Part shown: piece by piece, positions 53,115 through 62,812 of the stretch
Layout of the letters: each line of letters starts with the position of its first letter
How positions within the stretch are numbered: the stretch's first letter is position 1
Source of the DNA: Pseudomaricurvus sp033283175
GTDB lineage: Bacteria > Pseudomonadota > Gammaproteobacteria > Pseudomonadales > Cellvibrionaceae
NCBI GenBank assembly: GCA_033283175.1
Contig: JAWMQM010000001.1
Span: 682,001 to 746,000 of the forward strand
Reading direction: 5' to 3'
DNA: 64,000 bases
Position numbers and translations under genes: made by a program
The notes under the pieces: model-generated
The model's input: only the letters and a program-made list of their open reading frames with translations
Told to the model about the DNA's origin: nothing
The model's database searches: none

Positions 53115-53585
53115 TCAGAGTTTGCCCAGCAGGGAAACCATTTCCAGCGCGGTTTTGGCCGCTTCTTCGCCCTTGTTACCGGCCTTGGTGCCGGAGCGCT
53201 CAATGGCCTGCTCGATACTGTCGACGGTGAGAACACCGAAGGTCACCACGGTGTTGGCACCCAGGGATACCTGCGCCAGACCCTTGGTACACTCACCGGC
53301 CACATATTCAAAGTGCGGGGTGCCGCCGCGAATCACCGCGCCCAGCGCAATGATGGCGTCAAACTTGTTGCTCTCCGCCAGGCGCTTGGCCAGCAGCGGG
53401 AATTCAAACGCGCCCGGGGCGTAGTAGATGGTGATCTGGTCGTCCTTGATGCCGTGACGACGCAGGGTATCCAGGGCACCCTCTTTCAGGCTCTCCACCA
53501 CAAAGCTGTTCCAGCGGCTGACAATCAGCGCGTACTGGCCCTGGCACTGGGTAAAATCCCCTTCAACAACTTTAATCTGACTCAT
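53115..53585 (-). CDS. ribH: 6,7-dimethyl-8-ribityllumazine synthase
   Basis: 156 residues forming the icosahedral lumazine synthase. IVSRWNSFVVESL, YYAPGAFEFPLLAKRL, ALGAVIRGGTPHFEYVA (catalytic His) and FGVLTVDSIEQAIERSGTKAGNKG are present. It sits directly after the riboflavin synthase gene. The ribB or ribBA gene that usually stands between them is absent. Confidence 0.97.
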   Translation of the reverse strand: MSQIKVVEGDFTQCQGQYALIVSRWNSFVVESLKEGALDTLRRHGIKDDQITIYYAPGAFEFPLLAKRLAESNKFDAIIALGAVIRGGTPHFEYVAGECTKGLAQVSLGANTVVTFGVLTVDSIEQAIERSGTKAGNKGEEAAKTALEMVSLLGKL

Positions 53586-53681
53586 GTTCTTCTCACTTTT
53601 CCAAGATTACCGTCACCGGCTTGCCGGCCTGCGACCCGCGCACTGGTGTATTCATCAAGTACTGGCCCGCAGGCTGCGGTC

Positions 53682-54347
53682 TCAGCGTTGCAGAAATCCG
53701 TTCTCGGCCAGAAAGGCCATATCGATGCCGCCACCGGTGCTGCTGTCCGCCGCCTTGTCACCCAATAATAGCCGCTCAAGGTAGCGGGCAATGACGTCCA
53801 CCTCCAGGTTGACGCGGGTACCGGCGCTGTAGCCACCGATGACGGTGCGCTCCAGTGTGTGGGGCACGATATTCAGTTCAAACTCGGCACCATCCACGGC
53901 ATTGACCGTGAGGCTGGTGCCATCAATACAGATCGACCCCTTGTGGGCGATGTACTTTGCCAGCGCCTTTGGCGCCCGCAGGCGGAAACGCTCGGAGCGG
54001 GCGTCGGCATGGCGCGATACCACTTCGCCAACGCCATCCACATGTCCGCTCACCAGGTGGCCGCCGAGGCGGGTCTGGGGGGTCAGCGCCTTTTCCAGGT
54101 TGACCCGGCTGCCCAGCTTCCACTCACCGACGGTGGTGTGCTCCAGGGTCTCGCGGGAGACATCCGCCCAGTAACCATCACCGGGCAGCTCCACCACCGT
54201 CAGGCAGACGCCGTTGGTGGCAATGGAATCCCCCAGTGCCACATCGCCGAGGTCGAGACCGTGGCTTTTCACCCGCACACGCAGGTCGCCACCACTGGGC
54301 TGCAGGGCCACAATTTCGCCCAACGCCTCAACAATTCCTGTGAACAT
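53682..54347 (-). CDS. ribE: Riboflavin synthase alpha chain
   Basis: 221 residues made of two lumazine-binding repeats: MFTGIVEALGEIVAL with DSIATNGVCLTV in the first, and LGGHLVSGHVDGVGEV with DGTSLTVNAVDG in the second. It dismutates two lumazine molecules to riboflavin. 62 bases after ribD. Confidence 0.97.
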   Translation of the reverse strand: MFTGIVEALGEIVALQPSGGDLRVRVKSHGLDLGDVALGDSIATNGVCLTVVELPGDGYWADVSRETLEHTTVGEWKLGSRVNLEKALTPQTRLGGHLVSGHVDGVGEVVSRHADARSERFRLRAPKALAKYIAHKGSICIDGTSLTVNAVDGAEFELNIVPHTLERTVIGGYSAGTRVNLEVDVIARYLERLLLGDKAADSSTGGGIDMAFLAENGFLQR

Positions 54348-54409
54348 AAATCCTGCCTCTCATTCGTCTCGCTTCACCACTCCAGCCGTGCCGCAGCCCG
54401 GATACCAGG

Positions 54410-55528
54410 TCAGGCATCCGGGTCCGGCACCGCCGTGATACGCCAGTCGCTGCCCACCGCCCGCATATCGCGGATCGACACCGGCAACTGTTTGGCCATG
54501 GTGTCCAGCGGCAGCTCGAACAGTGGCCGCGCACTGCTGCCCAGCAGCTTCGGCGCCACATAGATCACCAGCTCGTCCAGCAGCCCCTGACGCAGGAATG
54601 CCCCCGCCAGGGTTGCCCCGGCCTCCACCAGCACCTCGTTGCACTGGCGCGCCGCCAGTTCTGCCAGCAGTGCCCGCAGGTCGATACGACCTTCGCGGTC
54701 GGGCAGGCTCAGCTGCTCCACCCCTTCCAGGCCAACCAGGGCCGGATTGGGCTGCGCCATGGCGGAGACCACCAGCGTGAGGGGCGGCGATTGTAACACT
54801 TTCGCCGGCGGACGTAGTCGTTGTTTGCTGTCCAGTACCACTCGCAAGGGCTGCACCGAGGCCGCCAGGGCTGCGTCGGCCAGCTTCAGTTCCGCCTCGC
54901 GCACATTGAGGGAGGCATCATCGAGGTCGATGGAGTCAATGCCGGTGATAATGGCGCAGCTGCGGGCGCGCAGTTTCTGCACGTCAGCGCGGGCCCGCGG
55001 GCCGGTAATCCACTTGCTCTCGCCGCTGGCCATGGCGGTGCGGCCGTCGAGGCTCATGGCCATCTTGCAACGCACAAACGGGCGCCCGCTCTCCATGCGA
55101 CGGATAAAGCCGGGGTTGAGTCCCCAGGCCTGCTCTTCCAGCAGCGGGCCATCCACCTCTATCCCCGCCTGCAGCAGGTGGGCAAGGCCGCGACCCGCCA
55201 CCTGCGGATTGGGATCCTCCATGGCGTAGACCACGCGGCTGACGCCGGCCTGTACCAGCGCCTCGCAGCAGGGGCCGGTCTTGCCGGTGTGACTGCAGGG
55301 CTCCAGGGTGACGTACGCGGTGGCACCGCGGGCGGCGTCACCGGCAGCGGCCAGCGCGTTCACTTCGGCGTGGCCTTCACCGGCGCGGCGGTGCCAGCCT
55401 TCCCCCACCACCTGGCCGTCGCGCACCAGTACGCAACCCACCCGGGGGTTAGGCATGGTGGAGTAAAGTCCCAGTTCAGCCAGCTGCAGCGCCCTGGCCA
55501 TGTGTGTGCGATCGGTGAGGTCTGTCAT
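54410..55528 (-). CDS. ribD: Bifunctional riboflavin deaminase/reductase
   Basis: 372 residues. The N-terminal cytidine-deaminase-like domain has the zinc ligands in GHAEVNALA and LEPCSHTGKTGPCCEAL. The C-terminal reductase domain has RCKMAMSLDGRTAMASGESKW and GPRARADVQKLRARSCAI. The ATG at 55528 was chosen (MTDLTDRTHMARAL); an ATG at 55501 is possible. It follows nrdR by 27 bases. Confidence 0.96.
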   Translation of the reverse strand: MTDLTDRTHMARALQLAELGLYSTMPNPRVGCVLVRDGQVVGEGWHRRAGEGHAEVNALAAAGDAARGATAYVTLEPCSHTGKTGPCCEALVQAGVSRVVYAMEDPNPQVAGRGLAHLLQAGIEVDGPLLEEQAWGLNPGFIRRMESGRPFVRCKMAMSLDGRTAMASGESKWITGPRARADVQKLRARSCAIITGIDSIDLDDASLNVREAELKLADAALAASVQPLRVVLDSKQRLRPPAKVLQSPPLTLVVSAMAQPNPALVGLEGVEQLSLPDREGRIDLRALLAELAARQCNEVLVEAGATLAGAFLRQGLLDELVIYVAPKLLGSSARPLFELPLDTMAKQLPVSIRDMRAVGSDWRITAVPDPDA

Positions 55529-55555
55529 AGGAAGTTGTATTCGCAGCAAGGCGAC

Positions 55556-56008
55556 TCAGCTGCGCTCCAGCCGGTCGATCTCCTCACGGAATTCGTTCAG
55601 GTCCTTGAAGCGGCGGTAGACGGAGGCGAAGCGCACATAGGCCACCTCATCCAGCGCCCGCAGCTGCTCCATCACCGATTCACCAATCAGGATGGAGGGC
55701 ACCTCGCGCTCGCCGGTGGCCTGCAATTTGTGCTTGATCTGGCTGATGGCCGTCTCCACCTTCTCCACGCTCACAGGGCGCTTCTCCAGCGCCCGCAGCA
55801 GTCCGGCGCGCAGCTTCTCTTCATCGAAGGGCTCCCGCGAGCCATCCTGCTTGATGACCTTGGGGAGCAACAGCTCGGCGGTTTCGTAGGTGGTAAAACG
55901 CTCGCGGCAGGAGAGGCATTCGCGACGACGGCGCACCTGGTCGCCATCAGCCACCAGCCGGGAGTCAATTACCTTGGTGTCGTCAGCACCGCAAAAGGGA
56001 CAATGCAT
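55556..56008 (-). CDS. nrdR: Transcriptional repressor NrdR
   Basis: 150 residues: a zinc ribbon (MHCPFCGADDTKVIDSR and CLSCRERFTTYE) followed by an ATP-cone (VIKQDGSREPFDEEKLRAGL). It represses ribonucleotide reductase genes according to ATP/dATP. The ATG at 56008 gives the canonical zinc-ribbon start. nrdR-ribD is a conserved pair. Confidence 0.97.
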   Translation of the reverse strand: MHCPFCGADDTKVIDSRLVADGDQVRRRRECLSCRERFTTYETAELLLPKVIKQDGSREPFDEEKLRAGLLRALEKRPVSVEKVETAISQIKHKLQATGEREVPSILIGESVMEQLRALDEVAYVRFASVYRRFKDLNEFREEIDRLERS

Positions 56009-56086
56009 GAGCTGCACCCCGTGTGAAGGTTGTTTCCATGGCGGCCCCAACGCACGCCGTTTAGCAAAGCTGTGTGGCGACTACTG

Positions 56087-57070
56087 TCAGGGTTCACCGT
56101 TGAACTGCTTGCGGTAAGCCGCCGGGGTCACCCCCACCTGGGTGCGGAACAGCCGGCAAAAATAGCTGCTGTCGCTGTAACCAACGTCCAGGGAAATATG
56201 TTTGATGCTCTTGTCACTGTGCACCAGCAGGTCCCGCGCCGCCTCCAGGCGAATGCGCTGCAGGTAGGCCAGGGGCTTTTCGCCGGTGGCGGAATTGAAG
56301 CGGCGGGCAAAATTGCGCAGGCTCATACCGTGCTGCTCCGCCACGTCCGCCAGCCGCACATCCTCGCTGTAGCGGGTCTCCAGCCACACCTGCACCTGCT
56401 CGATCAGGCGATCGCCGTGATGACGCTGACGGTTGATGCGCAGGGGGGCAAAATCGTAGCTGCGGCGAATATCAAACAGGATATCGCGACTGATACCCCG
56501 CGCCACCCCGTCACCAAACAGGCGAATCGCCAGGTTCAGCAGCAGGTCCGCCATAGCCGTACCACCGGAGGTACAGTAAACATTGGCGCTCTCGGAGATC
56601 ACCTTGTCCTTCTGCCACAGCACCCCCGGAAACATCTCCGCGAAGTGATCGTGTTCACGCCAGTAGGTGGTGGCCTCGCGACCATCCAGGTAGCCGGTAC
56701 CGGCTACCCAGTAGATGCCACACCCCATACCCACCACCATGCGGTCGCGGGCGAGGTGCGGGCGCATCCAGGCGCGGATCTGCGGCTGCAGGGGCTCAAG
56801 CACCTCTGGCCGGATCCACAGGTGGGGAAAGATAATCACGTCCCACTCACTGTCATCCAGGGCCCCGTCAACGCTGATACGGGAACCGCTGTAGGAGGTC
56901 ACCGGCTCGCCATCGGGCGACAGCAGGGCGAACTCCAGCCTGGAATCAGAGAGTCGCTCAGCGCGCCACTGAATACCGTAGAGGATGTCTCGACAGGTCA
57001 GCAGGTTGCCGCCACTGACCTGATCTGTGGCCAGCACCGCAACCCGTTTTGCCGGATGGTTAGCAGACAT
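56087..57070 (-). CDS. AraC-family regulator with a DJ-1/PfpI-like sensor domain
   Basis: 327 residues (GlxA type). The N-terminal DJ-1/GATase1-like domain (about 8-190) includes VAVLATDQVSGGN, VIIFPHLW and GMGCGIYWVAGTGYLDG. The C-terminal AraC HTH (about 230-325) carries VADVAEQHGMSLRNFARRF-like and LDVGYSDSSYFCRLFRTQVG motifs. The ATG at 57070 gives MSANHPAKRVAVL. Relatives control choline/carnitine or amino-acid catabolism. It has no catabolic genes next to it here, so its target is unknown. Confidence 0.88.
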   Translation of the reverse strand: MSANHPAKRVAVLATDQVSGGNLLTCRDILYGIQWRAERLSDSRLEFALLSPDGEPVTSYSGSRISVDGALDDSEWDVIIFPHLWIRPEVLEPLQPQIRAWMRPHLARDRMVVGMGCGIYWVAGTGYLDGREATTYWREHDHFAEMFPGVLWQKDKVISESANVYCTSGGTAMADLLLNLAIRLFGDGVARGISRDILFDIRRSYDFAPLRINRQRHHGDRLIEQVQVWLETRYSEDVRLADVAEQHGMSLRNFARRFNSATGEKPLAYLQRIRLEAARDLLVHSDKSIKHISLDVGYSDSSYFCRLFRTQVGVTPAAYRKQFNGEP

Positions 57071-57265
57071 GTTCAAATCCGTAGGCCAACAGGATCGCCG
57101 ATTATACACGATGGCGATTTTGTCGCATCCTCTTACCGCTTTGTACTAGGCCCCAGGCGACATCGGTGCAAATTCACCCTATGCCCACCCCAGTCCCGGG
57201 CCGGGGCTGTGGGCGCTTGCTGCCACCCGTCTTCGGCGTTAGTGTTAGGCGCAACAGCCCAGTGA

Positions 57266-57283
57266 CCGTCATGGAACTGTCAT
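57266..57283 (+). promoter_or_regulatory. Pho box upstream of ppk
   Basis: Two 7-base repeats, CCGTCAT (57266-57272) and CTGTCAT (57277-57283), separated by 4 bases. This is the exact layout of the PhoB site (CTGTCAT-N4-CTGTCAT), 60 bases before the ppk start. The second repeat also forms a perfect palindrome with ATGACAG (57286-57292). Confidence 0.7.
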
Positions 57284-57342
57284 AGATGACAGGCAAGCTG
57301 CAGCATCGCTGCCGCGAGACGATCTGTACCGAGGAATTCCGG

Positions 57343-59481
57343 ATGTCCCAAGCCCCCCAGACCCCTTTCACCCCAACCACGACGGATACCACTGCCGGGG
57401 AGCAGCCGATTCACATTGTGCCAAGGGAACTGAGCTGGCTGGCCTTCAATGAGCGCGTACTGCAGGAAGCCGCCGACGCCAACAACCCGGTGGTGGAGCG
57501 GATGCGCTTCCTCGGCATCTTCTCCAACAACATGGACGAATTCTTCCGTGTGCGGGTGGCCGACGTACGGCGCCGTATCCTCTTTCCCCACCTGGAGTAC
57601 GAAAGCTCCGACGATGGCGTGGACGATGCCCAGCTGCTGCACGACATCCAGGACAAGGTGTTCCGCCTCAACAAGCGCTTCGACAAGCTCTACAAAGAGG
57701 TGAGCCGCGAGCTGAAGGCCAACAAGATCAGCATCCTGACGGCCCACACCGACCTCAGTGACGACCAGTCGCGCTGGCTGAAGGGCTATATGAAGAGCGA
57801 GGCCCTGCCCTATATCTGTCCCATCATCGTCCACGCCGGCATGGACCTGCCGGCGCTGCTCAGTGATGACGCCTTCTACCTGGCGGTGGAGATGCTCAGC
57901 GACGACGGCGTCGAGCACGCGGTGGTGGAGGTTCCCACCAAGGAGACCTCGCGCTTTATCCTGCTCCCCAACAACGCCCGCGAGCGCCAGTTCCTGCTGC
58001 TGGACGACGCCATGAAACACTGCCTGAACGATATATTCGGGGCGGTCTTCAGCTACAGCGAAATTCGCGCCTACTCCTTCAAGATGACCCGCGATGCCGA
58101 GCTCAACCTCGGCGGCGATATCGACCAGAGCGTGCTGGACAAGATGTCCCGCGGGCTGCGCCGTCGTCTCACCGCCGAGCCGGTGCGACTGGTGTACGAC
58201 CAGGATATGCCGCAGTCGATGCTGGACTTTCTCGCCAAGCGACTGAAGTTCACCTCCCACGACTCCATCGTTCCCAGCGGCCCCTATCGCAACTTCCGCG
58301 ACTTTATCGGCTTCCCCAATGTGGGCGGCAAGTCACTGGAGCATCGCAAGCTGCCCGCCATTCGCAGCGCCGCCTTTGATAATTTTGACAACGCCCTCGA
58401 TGCCATTGCCCACGAGGATATCCTGCTCTACTACCCCTACCACTCCTTTGGCTACTTTACCGAACTGTTGCGCCAGGCCGCCTTCGACCCGCGGGTGCAG
58501 AAGATCACCATCAACATCTACCGGGTGGCGAAGAACTCCCGCGTGCTGCACTCCCTCTGCGACGCGGCCCGCAACGGCAAGAAGGTCACCGTGGTGGTGG
58601 AGCTGCAGGCGCGCTTTGACGAGCACAACAACATTGAACTCTCCAAGCAGCTGGAGAGTGTGGGCATCAACGTGGCCTTCGGCATTCCCACCCTCAAGGT
58701 GCACTCCAAGCTGTGTCTGATTGAACGCAAGGAGGGCGGCCAGTTAAAACGCTACGCCCATATCGGTACCGGCAACTTCCACGAAGGCAATGCCCGCCTC
58801 TACACCGATTACAGCTACTTTACCGCCCACGAGGAGATCACCCGGGAAGTGGCGCAGGTGTTTGAGTTTATCCATCGCAGCTACAAGCCCTATCAGTTCA
58901 ATCACCTGATGGTGTCGCCCATTAACTGCCGGGAAAAAATCAGCCAGTTGATAGAGGCCGAGATTGCCGCCGCCAACGCAGGACAACCCGCCGCCATCCA
59001 CATCAAGGCCAATAACCTGTGCGACAACGGCATCGCCCGCCTGCTGTGCAAGGCCGCCAACGCCGGGGTGGAGGTCAAAATGATCGTGCGCGGCATGTGT
59101 TCGCTGCGCACCGAAGACCCGGACATCAGCGACCGCATCGAAGTTCACAGCATTGTCGACCGCTTCCTGGAACACGCGAGGGTGATGATCTTTGGCAACC
59201 AGGGCGACCCGCAGGTGTACATCACCTCCGCCGACCTGATGAAGCGCAATATTGAACACCGGGTGGAGGTGGGCGTGCCCATCTACGACCGTCACCTGCG
59301 CCGCCAGATCCTGGAAATTTTTGACCTGCAGATGAAGGACAACTGCAAGGCCCGGCGCCTGGACCACCAGCAGAGCAATCCCTACGTTGACCTGCCGGGA
59401 CGGCGGATCCGCTCACAAATTGCCATCCACCAATATCTCAGTAGAATTGAAAACCAGAACCGAGATACCGACTTCGATTGA
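57343..59481 (+). CDS. ppk: Polyphosphate kinase 1
   Basis: 712 residues. VPRELSWLAFNERVLQEA opens the N-domain; SNNMDEFFRVRVADVRRR follows. The PLD-like catalytic core contains His454 in KVHSKLCLIER, the phosphate-accepting residue, and AHIGTGNFHEGNARLYTDYS. The ATG at 57343 sits seven bases after GAGGA; the frame extends upstream without a ribosome site. Makes polyphosphate from ATP. In tandem with ppx, 32 bases apart. Confidence 0.97.
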   Translation: MSQAPQTPFTPTTTDTTAGEQPIHIVPRELSWLAFNERVLQEAADANNPVVERMRFLGIFSNNMDEFFRVRVADVRRRILFPHLEYESSDDGVDDAQLLHDIQDKVFRLNKRFDKLYKEVSRELKANKISILTAHTDLSDDQSRWLKGYMKSEALPYICPIIVHAGMDLPALLSDDAFYLAVEMLSDDGVEHAVVEVPTKETSRFILLPNNARERQFLLLDDAMKHCLNDIFGAVFSYSEIRAYSFKMTRDAELNLGGDIDQSVLDKMSRGLRRRLTAEPVRLVYDQDMPQSMLDFLAKRLKFTSHDSIVPSGPYRNFRDFIGFPNVGGKSLEHRKLPAIRSAAFDNFDNALDAIAHEDILLYYPYHSFGYFTELLRQAAFDPRVQKITINIYRVAKNSRVLHSLCDAARNGKKVTVVVELQARFDEHNNIELSKQLESVGINVAFGIPTLKVHSKLCLIERKEGGQLKRYAHIGTGNFHEGNARLYTDYSYFTAHEEITREVAQVFEFIHRSYKPYQFNHLMVSPINCREKISQLIEAEIAAANAGQPAAIHIKANNLCDNGIARLLCKAANAGVEVKMIVRGMCSLRTEDPDISDRIEVHSIVDRFLEHARVMIFGNQGDPQVYITSADLMKRNIEHRVEVGVPIYDRHLRRQILEIFDLQMKDNCKARRLDHQQSNPYVDLPGRRIRSQIAIHQYLSRIENQNRDTDFD

Positions 59482-59513
59482 TTCCCCAGCGAAGTCCCCA
59501 CGCAGGATGAGCC

Positions 59514-61076
59514 GTGTCCGATCCCACGCCCCCCTCCGCCACGGCGGTTGAGCCCGAGCCCGCCCCCAGCAGTCGCCGGGTGGCAGTGCTGGACCTGGGC
59601 TCCAACAGTTTTCACATGACCCTGGCCGAGGTGGGCCCGCAGGGGATCAAGACCTACCACCGGGAAAAACGCAAGGTACAGCTTGCCGCCGGTCTCAGCG
59701 CCGATGGCATCCTCGACCAGCCGGCCATCGACCGGGCGCTGGAAACCCTGGGACTGTTCGGCCAGATCCTGCAGGACTTCCAGCCCGACATCGTCCGCGC
59801 CGCCGGCACCTATACCTTCCGCGCCGCCCGCAACATCGAAGCCCTGGTCAAACCGGCGCGCAAGCTGATCCCCGGCCGTATCGAAATTCTCGAAGGCATC
59901 GAAGAGGCGCGCCTGATCTATCAGGGCGTGTCCCACGGTGAATACCGCAGTGGCCGCAGCCTGGTGGTGGATATTGGCGGCGGCAGTACCGAACTGATCA
60001 TTGGCGAGCACCACCAACCGCTGCACCTGCACAGCTGCAATATGGGCTGCGTCAGTTTCAGCCAGCGCTTTTTTGCCAATGGCAACATCACCCGCAAGGC
60101 CTTTGATGCCGCCATTGTGCAGGCCGAACAGGAGCTGGAGGCCATCCGCGCCCACTACCAGGCCACCGGCTGGGACCTGGCCATCGGCTCCTCCGGTACC
60201 ATCAAGGCGCTGGCGCAGTGTGTGGAGAGCGCCGGCATCAGCAGCGGCGCACTGACGCTACCGGCCCTGGAAGAACTGAAGAAACAATTGATTCGCTGTG
60301 GTCACATTGACCAGATCGACCTGGAAGGATTGCCGGAAGACCGGCGCAGCGTCATTTGTGGTGGCCTGGCAGTGCTGCTGGCGGTGTTCGACCTGCTCGA
60401 CGTCGGGAGCATGGACTACAGCGATTCCGCCCTGCGCGAAGGCCTGCTGCTGGAGACCCAGGAACGACTGCAGCTTAAGGACAACCGCCACCATTCGGTA
60501 CAGATCATGGCGCGCCGCTTTGCCTGCGACGAAGAGCACGCGGGCAAGGTGCAGCAAACGGCGCTGGCGCTGTTCGACACCGTGGCACCGCAGTGGGACT
60601 TTGATCACCCGGACTACCGCAACCTGTTGCAGTGGGCCTGCCAACTGCATGAAGCGGGACGCCAGATCAACCACATGGGCTGCCACAAACACGCGGCCTA
60701 CATCGTCAGCAACGCCAACCTTGCCGGCTTTGATCGCGAGCGCCAGCAGATTCTCGCCTTCCTGCTGCTCTGCCACCGCAAATCCCTGAAGCTGTCGCAG
60801 GCACCGGAGCTGGATGTCTTCTGCCTGCAGCGCATCCTGAAACTGGCGCTGCTGCTGCGGCTCGCCATCCGCCTCAACCAGTTCCGCCAGAACGAAGTGC
60901 TGCACAGCTATCACGCCAGCGCGCCGGGCAATGCCGCCCTGCAACTGGAGTTTCAGCCACTGTGGCAGACGCGGGAGATGCTGTTCCACTCGGACCTCAC
61001 CTCCGAGCAGGAACAGTTCCTGCCCCACGGGATTCACCTCTCCTTCTCGTTCCTGCAAGAGCCACCTGCCCCCTGA
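59514..61076 (+). CDS. ppx: Exopolyphosphatase
   Basis: 520 residues of the Ppx/GppA family: an actin-like ATPase fold with VAVLDLGSNSFHMTLAEV, GIEEARLIYQGVSHGE, VVDIGGGSTELIIGE and GSSGTIKALA. An HD-like C-terminal domain follows (CQLHEAGRQINHMGCHKHAAYIV, metal-binding His/Asp). Start GTG at 59514 with AGGA six bases upstream. It degrades polyphosphate, so synthesis and breakdown are on one transcript. Confidence 0.95.
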   Translation: MSDPTPPSATAVEPEPAPSSRRVAVLDLGSNSFHMTLAEVGPQGIKTYHREKRKVQLAAGLSADGILDQPAIDRALETLGLFGQILQDFQPDIVRAAGTYTFRAARNIEALVKPARKLIPGRIEILEGIEEARLIYQGVSHGEYRSGRSLVVDIGGGSTELIIGEHHQPLHLHSCNMGCVSFSQRFFANGNITRKAFDAAIVQAEQELEAIRAHYQATGWDLAIGSSGTIKALAQCVESAGISSGALTLPALEELKKQLIRCGHIDQIDLEGLPEDRRSVICGGLAVLLAVFDLLDVGSMDYSDSALREGLLLETQERLQLKDNRHHSVQIMARRFACDEEHAGKVQQTALALFDTVAPQWDFDHPDYRNLLQWACQLHEAGRQINHMGCHKHAAYIVSNANLAGFDRERQQILAFLLLCHRKSLKLSQAPELDVFCLQRILKLALLLRLAIRLNQFRQNEVLHSYHASAPGNAALQLEFQPLWQTREMLFHSDLTSEQEQFLPHGIHLSFSFLQEPPAP

Positions 61077-61234
61077 GCACCACTACACCTTTGGTCTGAT
61101 TGCGCTCTGTTCCGGCAAGTCCGCGCTGGCCATCGACGGTGAGAAATGACTACACTGCGTCTTTACAGCGCGGTGCCGGCGCAGAGAAGAGCCCCGGCAG
61201 TAACCATCACCCCTGTTTTTGCAGCTCCTGATTT

Positions 61235-62797
61235 ATGGACTTTATCTGGATTCTGTTCGCCTTTACGTGCGGACTGGCCATGCGCCTCGTTGCGCTGCCA
61301 CCACTGGTAGGCTACCTGGCCGCGGGCTTTGCCCTCCACTTCCTGGGTTTTCAGCCAGCACAAAATCTCGACACCCTGGCCAATATCGGCATCACGCTGA
61401 TGCTTTTTTCCATCGGCCTCAAGCTCAATATCAAGGACCTGCTGACCACCGAGATCTGGCTCGGCACCAGCGCCGCCATGGTGCTGTGGATCGTGCTGTG
61501 CAGCAGCCTGCTGATGCTGGCAGCGGCTGTTGGCCTGAGCAGTTTTACCAATCTCTCCCTCTCCTCTGCCGCCCTGCTGGCCTTTGCCAGCAGTTTTTCC
61601 AGCACCGTGTGTGTGGTGAAACTGCTGGAAGAGAGCGGTGAAATGAAAACCCGCCACGGCAAGCTGGCCATCGGCATCCTGGTGATGCAGGACATCGTCG
61701 CCGTCGGCTTTCTGGTGTTTGCCACCGGCAAGGTGCCGAGTCTGTGGGCGCTGCTGCTGTTGCTGTTGATTCCGCTGCGCCCGCTGCTGGGACGACTGCT
61801 GCAGGAGGCCGGCCACGGCGAGCTGCTGCCCCTGATGGGATTTTTTCTCGCCCTGGGCGGCTACGAGCTGTTCAGCATGGTCAACATCAAGGGCGATCTC
61901 GGCGCGCTGCTGCTGGGTATCCTGCTGGCCAGCCACGGCAAAGCCTCGGAGCTGGCCAAATCCCTGCTCAGCTTCAAGGACCTGTTCCTGATCGGCTTCT
62001 TCCTCTCCATCGGCTTCACCGCCCTGCCCGACTGGGGCATGCTGGCCATGGCACTGGCCATCTGCCTGTTGCTGCCGCTGAAGTACATGCTGTTTCTGCT
62101 GCTGCTCTCGGGGCTGCGCCTGCGGGCCCGCAGCGCCTACCTCACCTCCATGGCGCTGACCAACTTCAGCGAGTTCGGCCTCATCGTCGCCGCCATCAGT
62201 GTCGACAACGGCTGGTTGGACAAGGAGTGGCTGGTGACCCTGGCACTGGCGGTGTCCTTCTCTTTTGCCCTTACCAGCGGCACCTACCGCCACGCCCACA
62301 GCATCTACAGCCGCTATAAACACCGCCTCAAACGTTACGAGCGCAGCAAACGCCTGCCCCGGGATGTCTACCCCTACCCCATCGGCGCGGAAGTGCTGGT
62401 GATTGGTATGGGCCGGGTGGGCAAAGGCGCCTACGAAGCGCTCTACCAGCAGCTGGGGGACCGGGTGTGGGGGCTGGACGCTGATCGCCAACGGGTGGTA
62501 CGGCAGAAAAAACAGGGCATGCACGTCTGTGTCGGTGATGGTGAAGACGCGGATTACTGGGAAGGTTACGACATCAGCAGCCTGCGCCTGGTGCTGCTGG
62601 CATTACCGTCCATGGAAGATGCCGCCAACGTCACCCAGCAGTTGAAACTGGTGGGCTATCAGGGACAGATAGCCGCCATCGCCCGCTACGACGACGAGAG
62701 CGAACTGCTGCACGCCGCCGGCATCGACCGGGTGTTTAACTTCTATACCGAGGCCGGCACCGGCTTCGCCGAAGAGAGTATGGCGATGTTGCGCTGA
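61235..62797 (+). CDS. Monovalent cation:proton antiporter, KefC/CPA2 type
   Basis: 520 residues: about 12 transmembrane helices (1-355) of the Na+/H+ exchanger fold, with LGDLGALLLGILLA-like and FFLSIGFTALPD segments. A cytoplasmic Rossmann TrkA-N (RCK) domain from about 385 contains VLVIGMGRVGKGAYEAL and GDGEDADYW. KefC-type proteins are potassium efflux systems gated by glutathione adducts; this one has no ancillary KefF gene next to it. Confidence 0.9.
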   Translation: MDFIWILFAFTCGLAMRLVALPPLVGYLAAGFALHFLGFQPAQNLDTLANIGITLMLFSIGLKLNIKDLLTTEIWLGTSAAMVLWIVLCSSLLMLAAAVGLSSFTNLSLSSAALLAFASSFSSTVCVVKLLEESGEMKTRHGKLAIGILVMQDIVAVGFLVFATGKVPSLWALLLLLLIPLRPLLGRLLQEAGHGELLPLMGFFLALGGYELFSMVNIKGDLGALLLGILLASHGKASELAKSLLSFKDLFLIGFFLSIGFTALPDWGMLAMALAICLLLPLKYMLFLLLLSGLRLRARSAYLTSMALTNFSEFGLIVAAISVDNGWLDKEWLVTLALAVSFSFALTSGTYRHAHSIYSRYKHRLKRYERSKRLPRDVYPYPIGAEVLVIGMGRVGKGAYEALYQQLGDRVWGLDADRQRVVRQKKQGMHVCVGDGEDADYWEGYDISSLRLVLLALPSMEDAANVTQQLKLVGYQGQIAAIARYDDESELLHAAGIDRVFNFYTEAGTGFAEESMAMLR

Positions 62798-62812
62798 GCA
62801 GCACACTCGTCA

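Noticed and set aside
61163..62524. 453-codon, Gln-rich minus-strand frame across the antiporter gene
   Set aside because: Antisense to a membrane protein gene rich in Leu codons, which read as Gln/Lys/Glu on the other strand. Not a real Q-rich protein.
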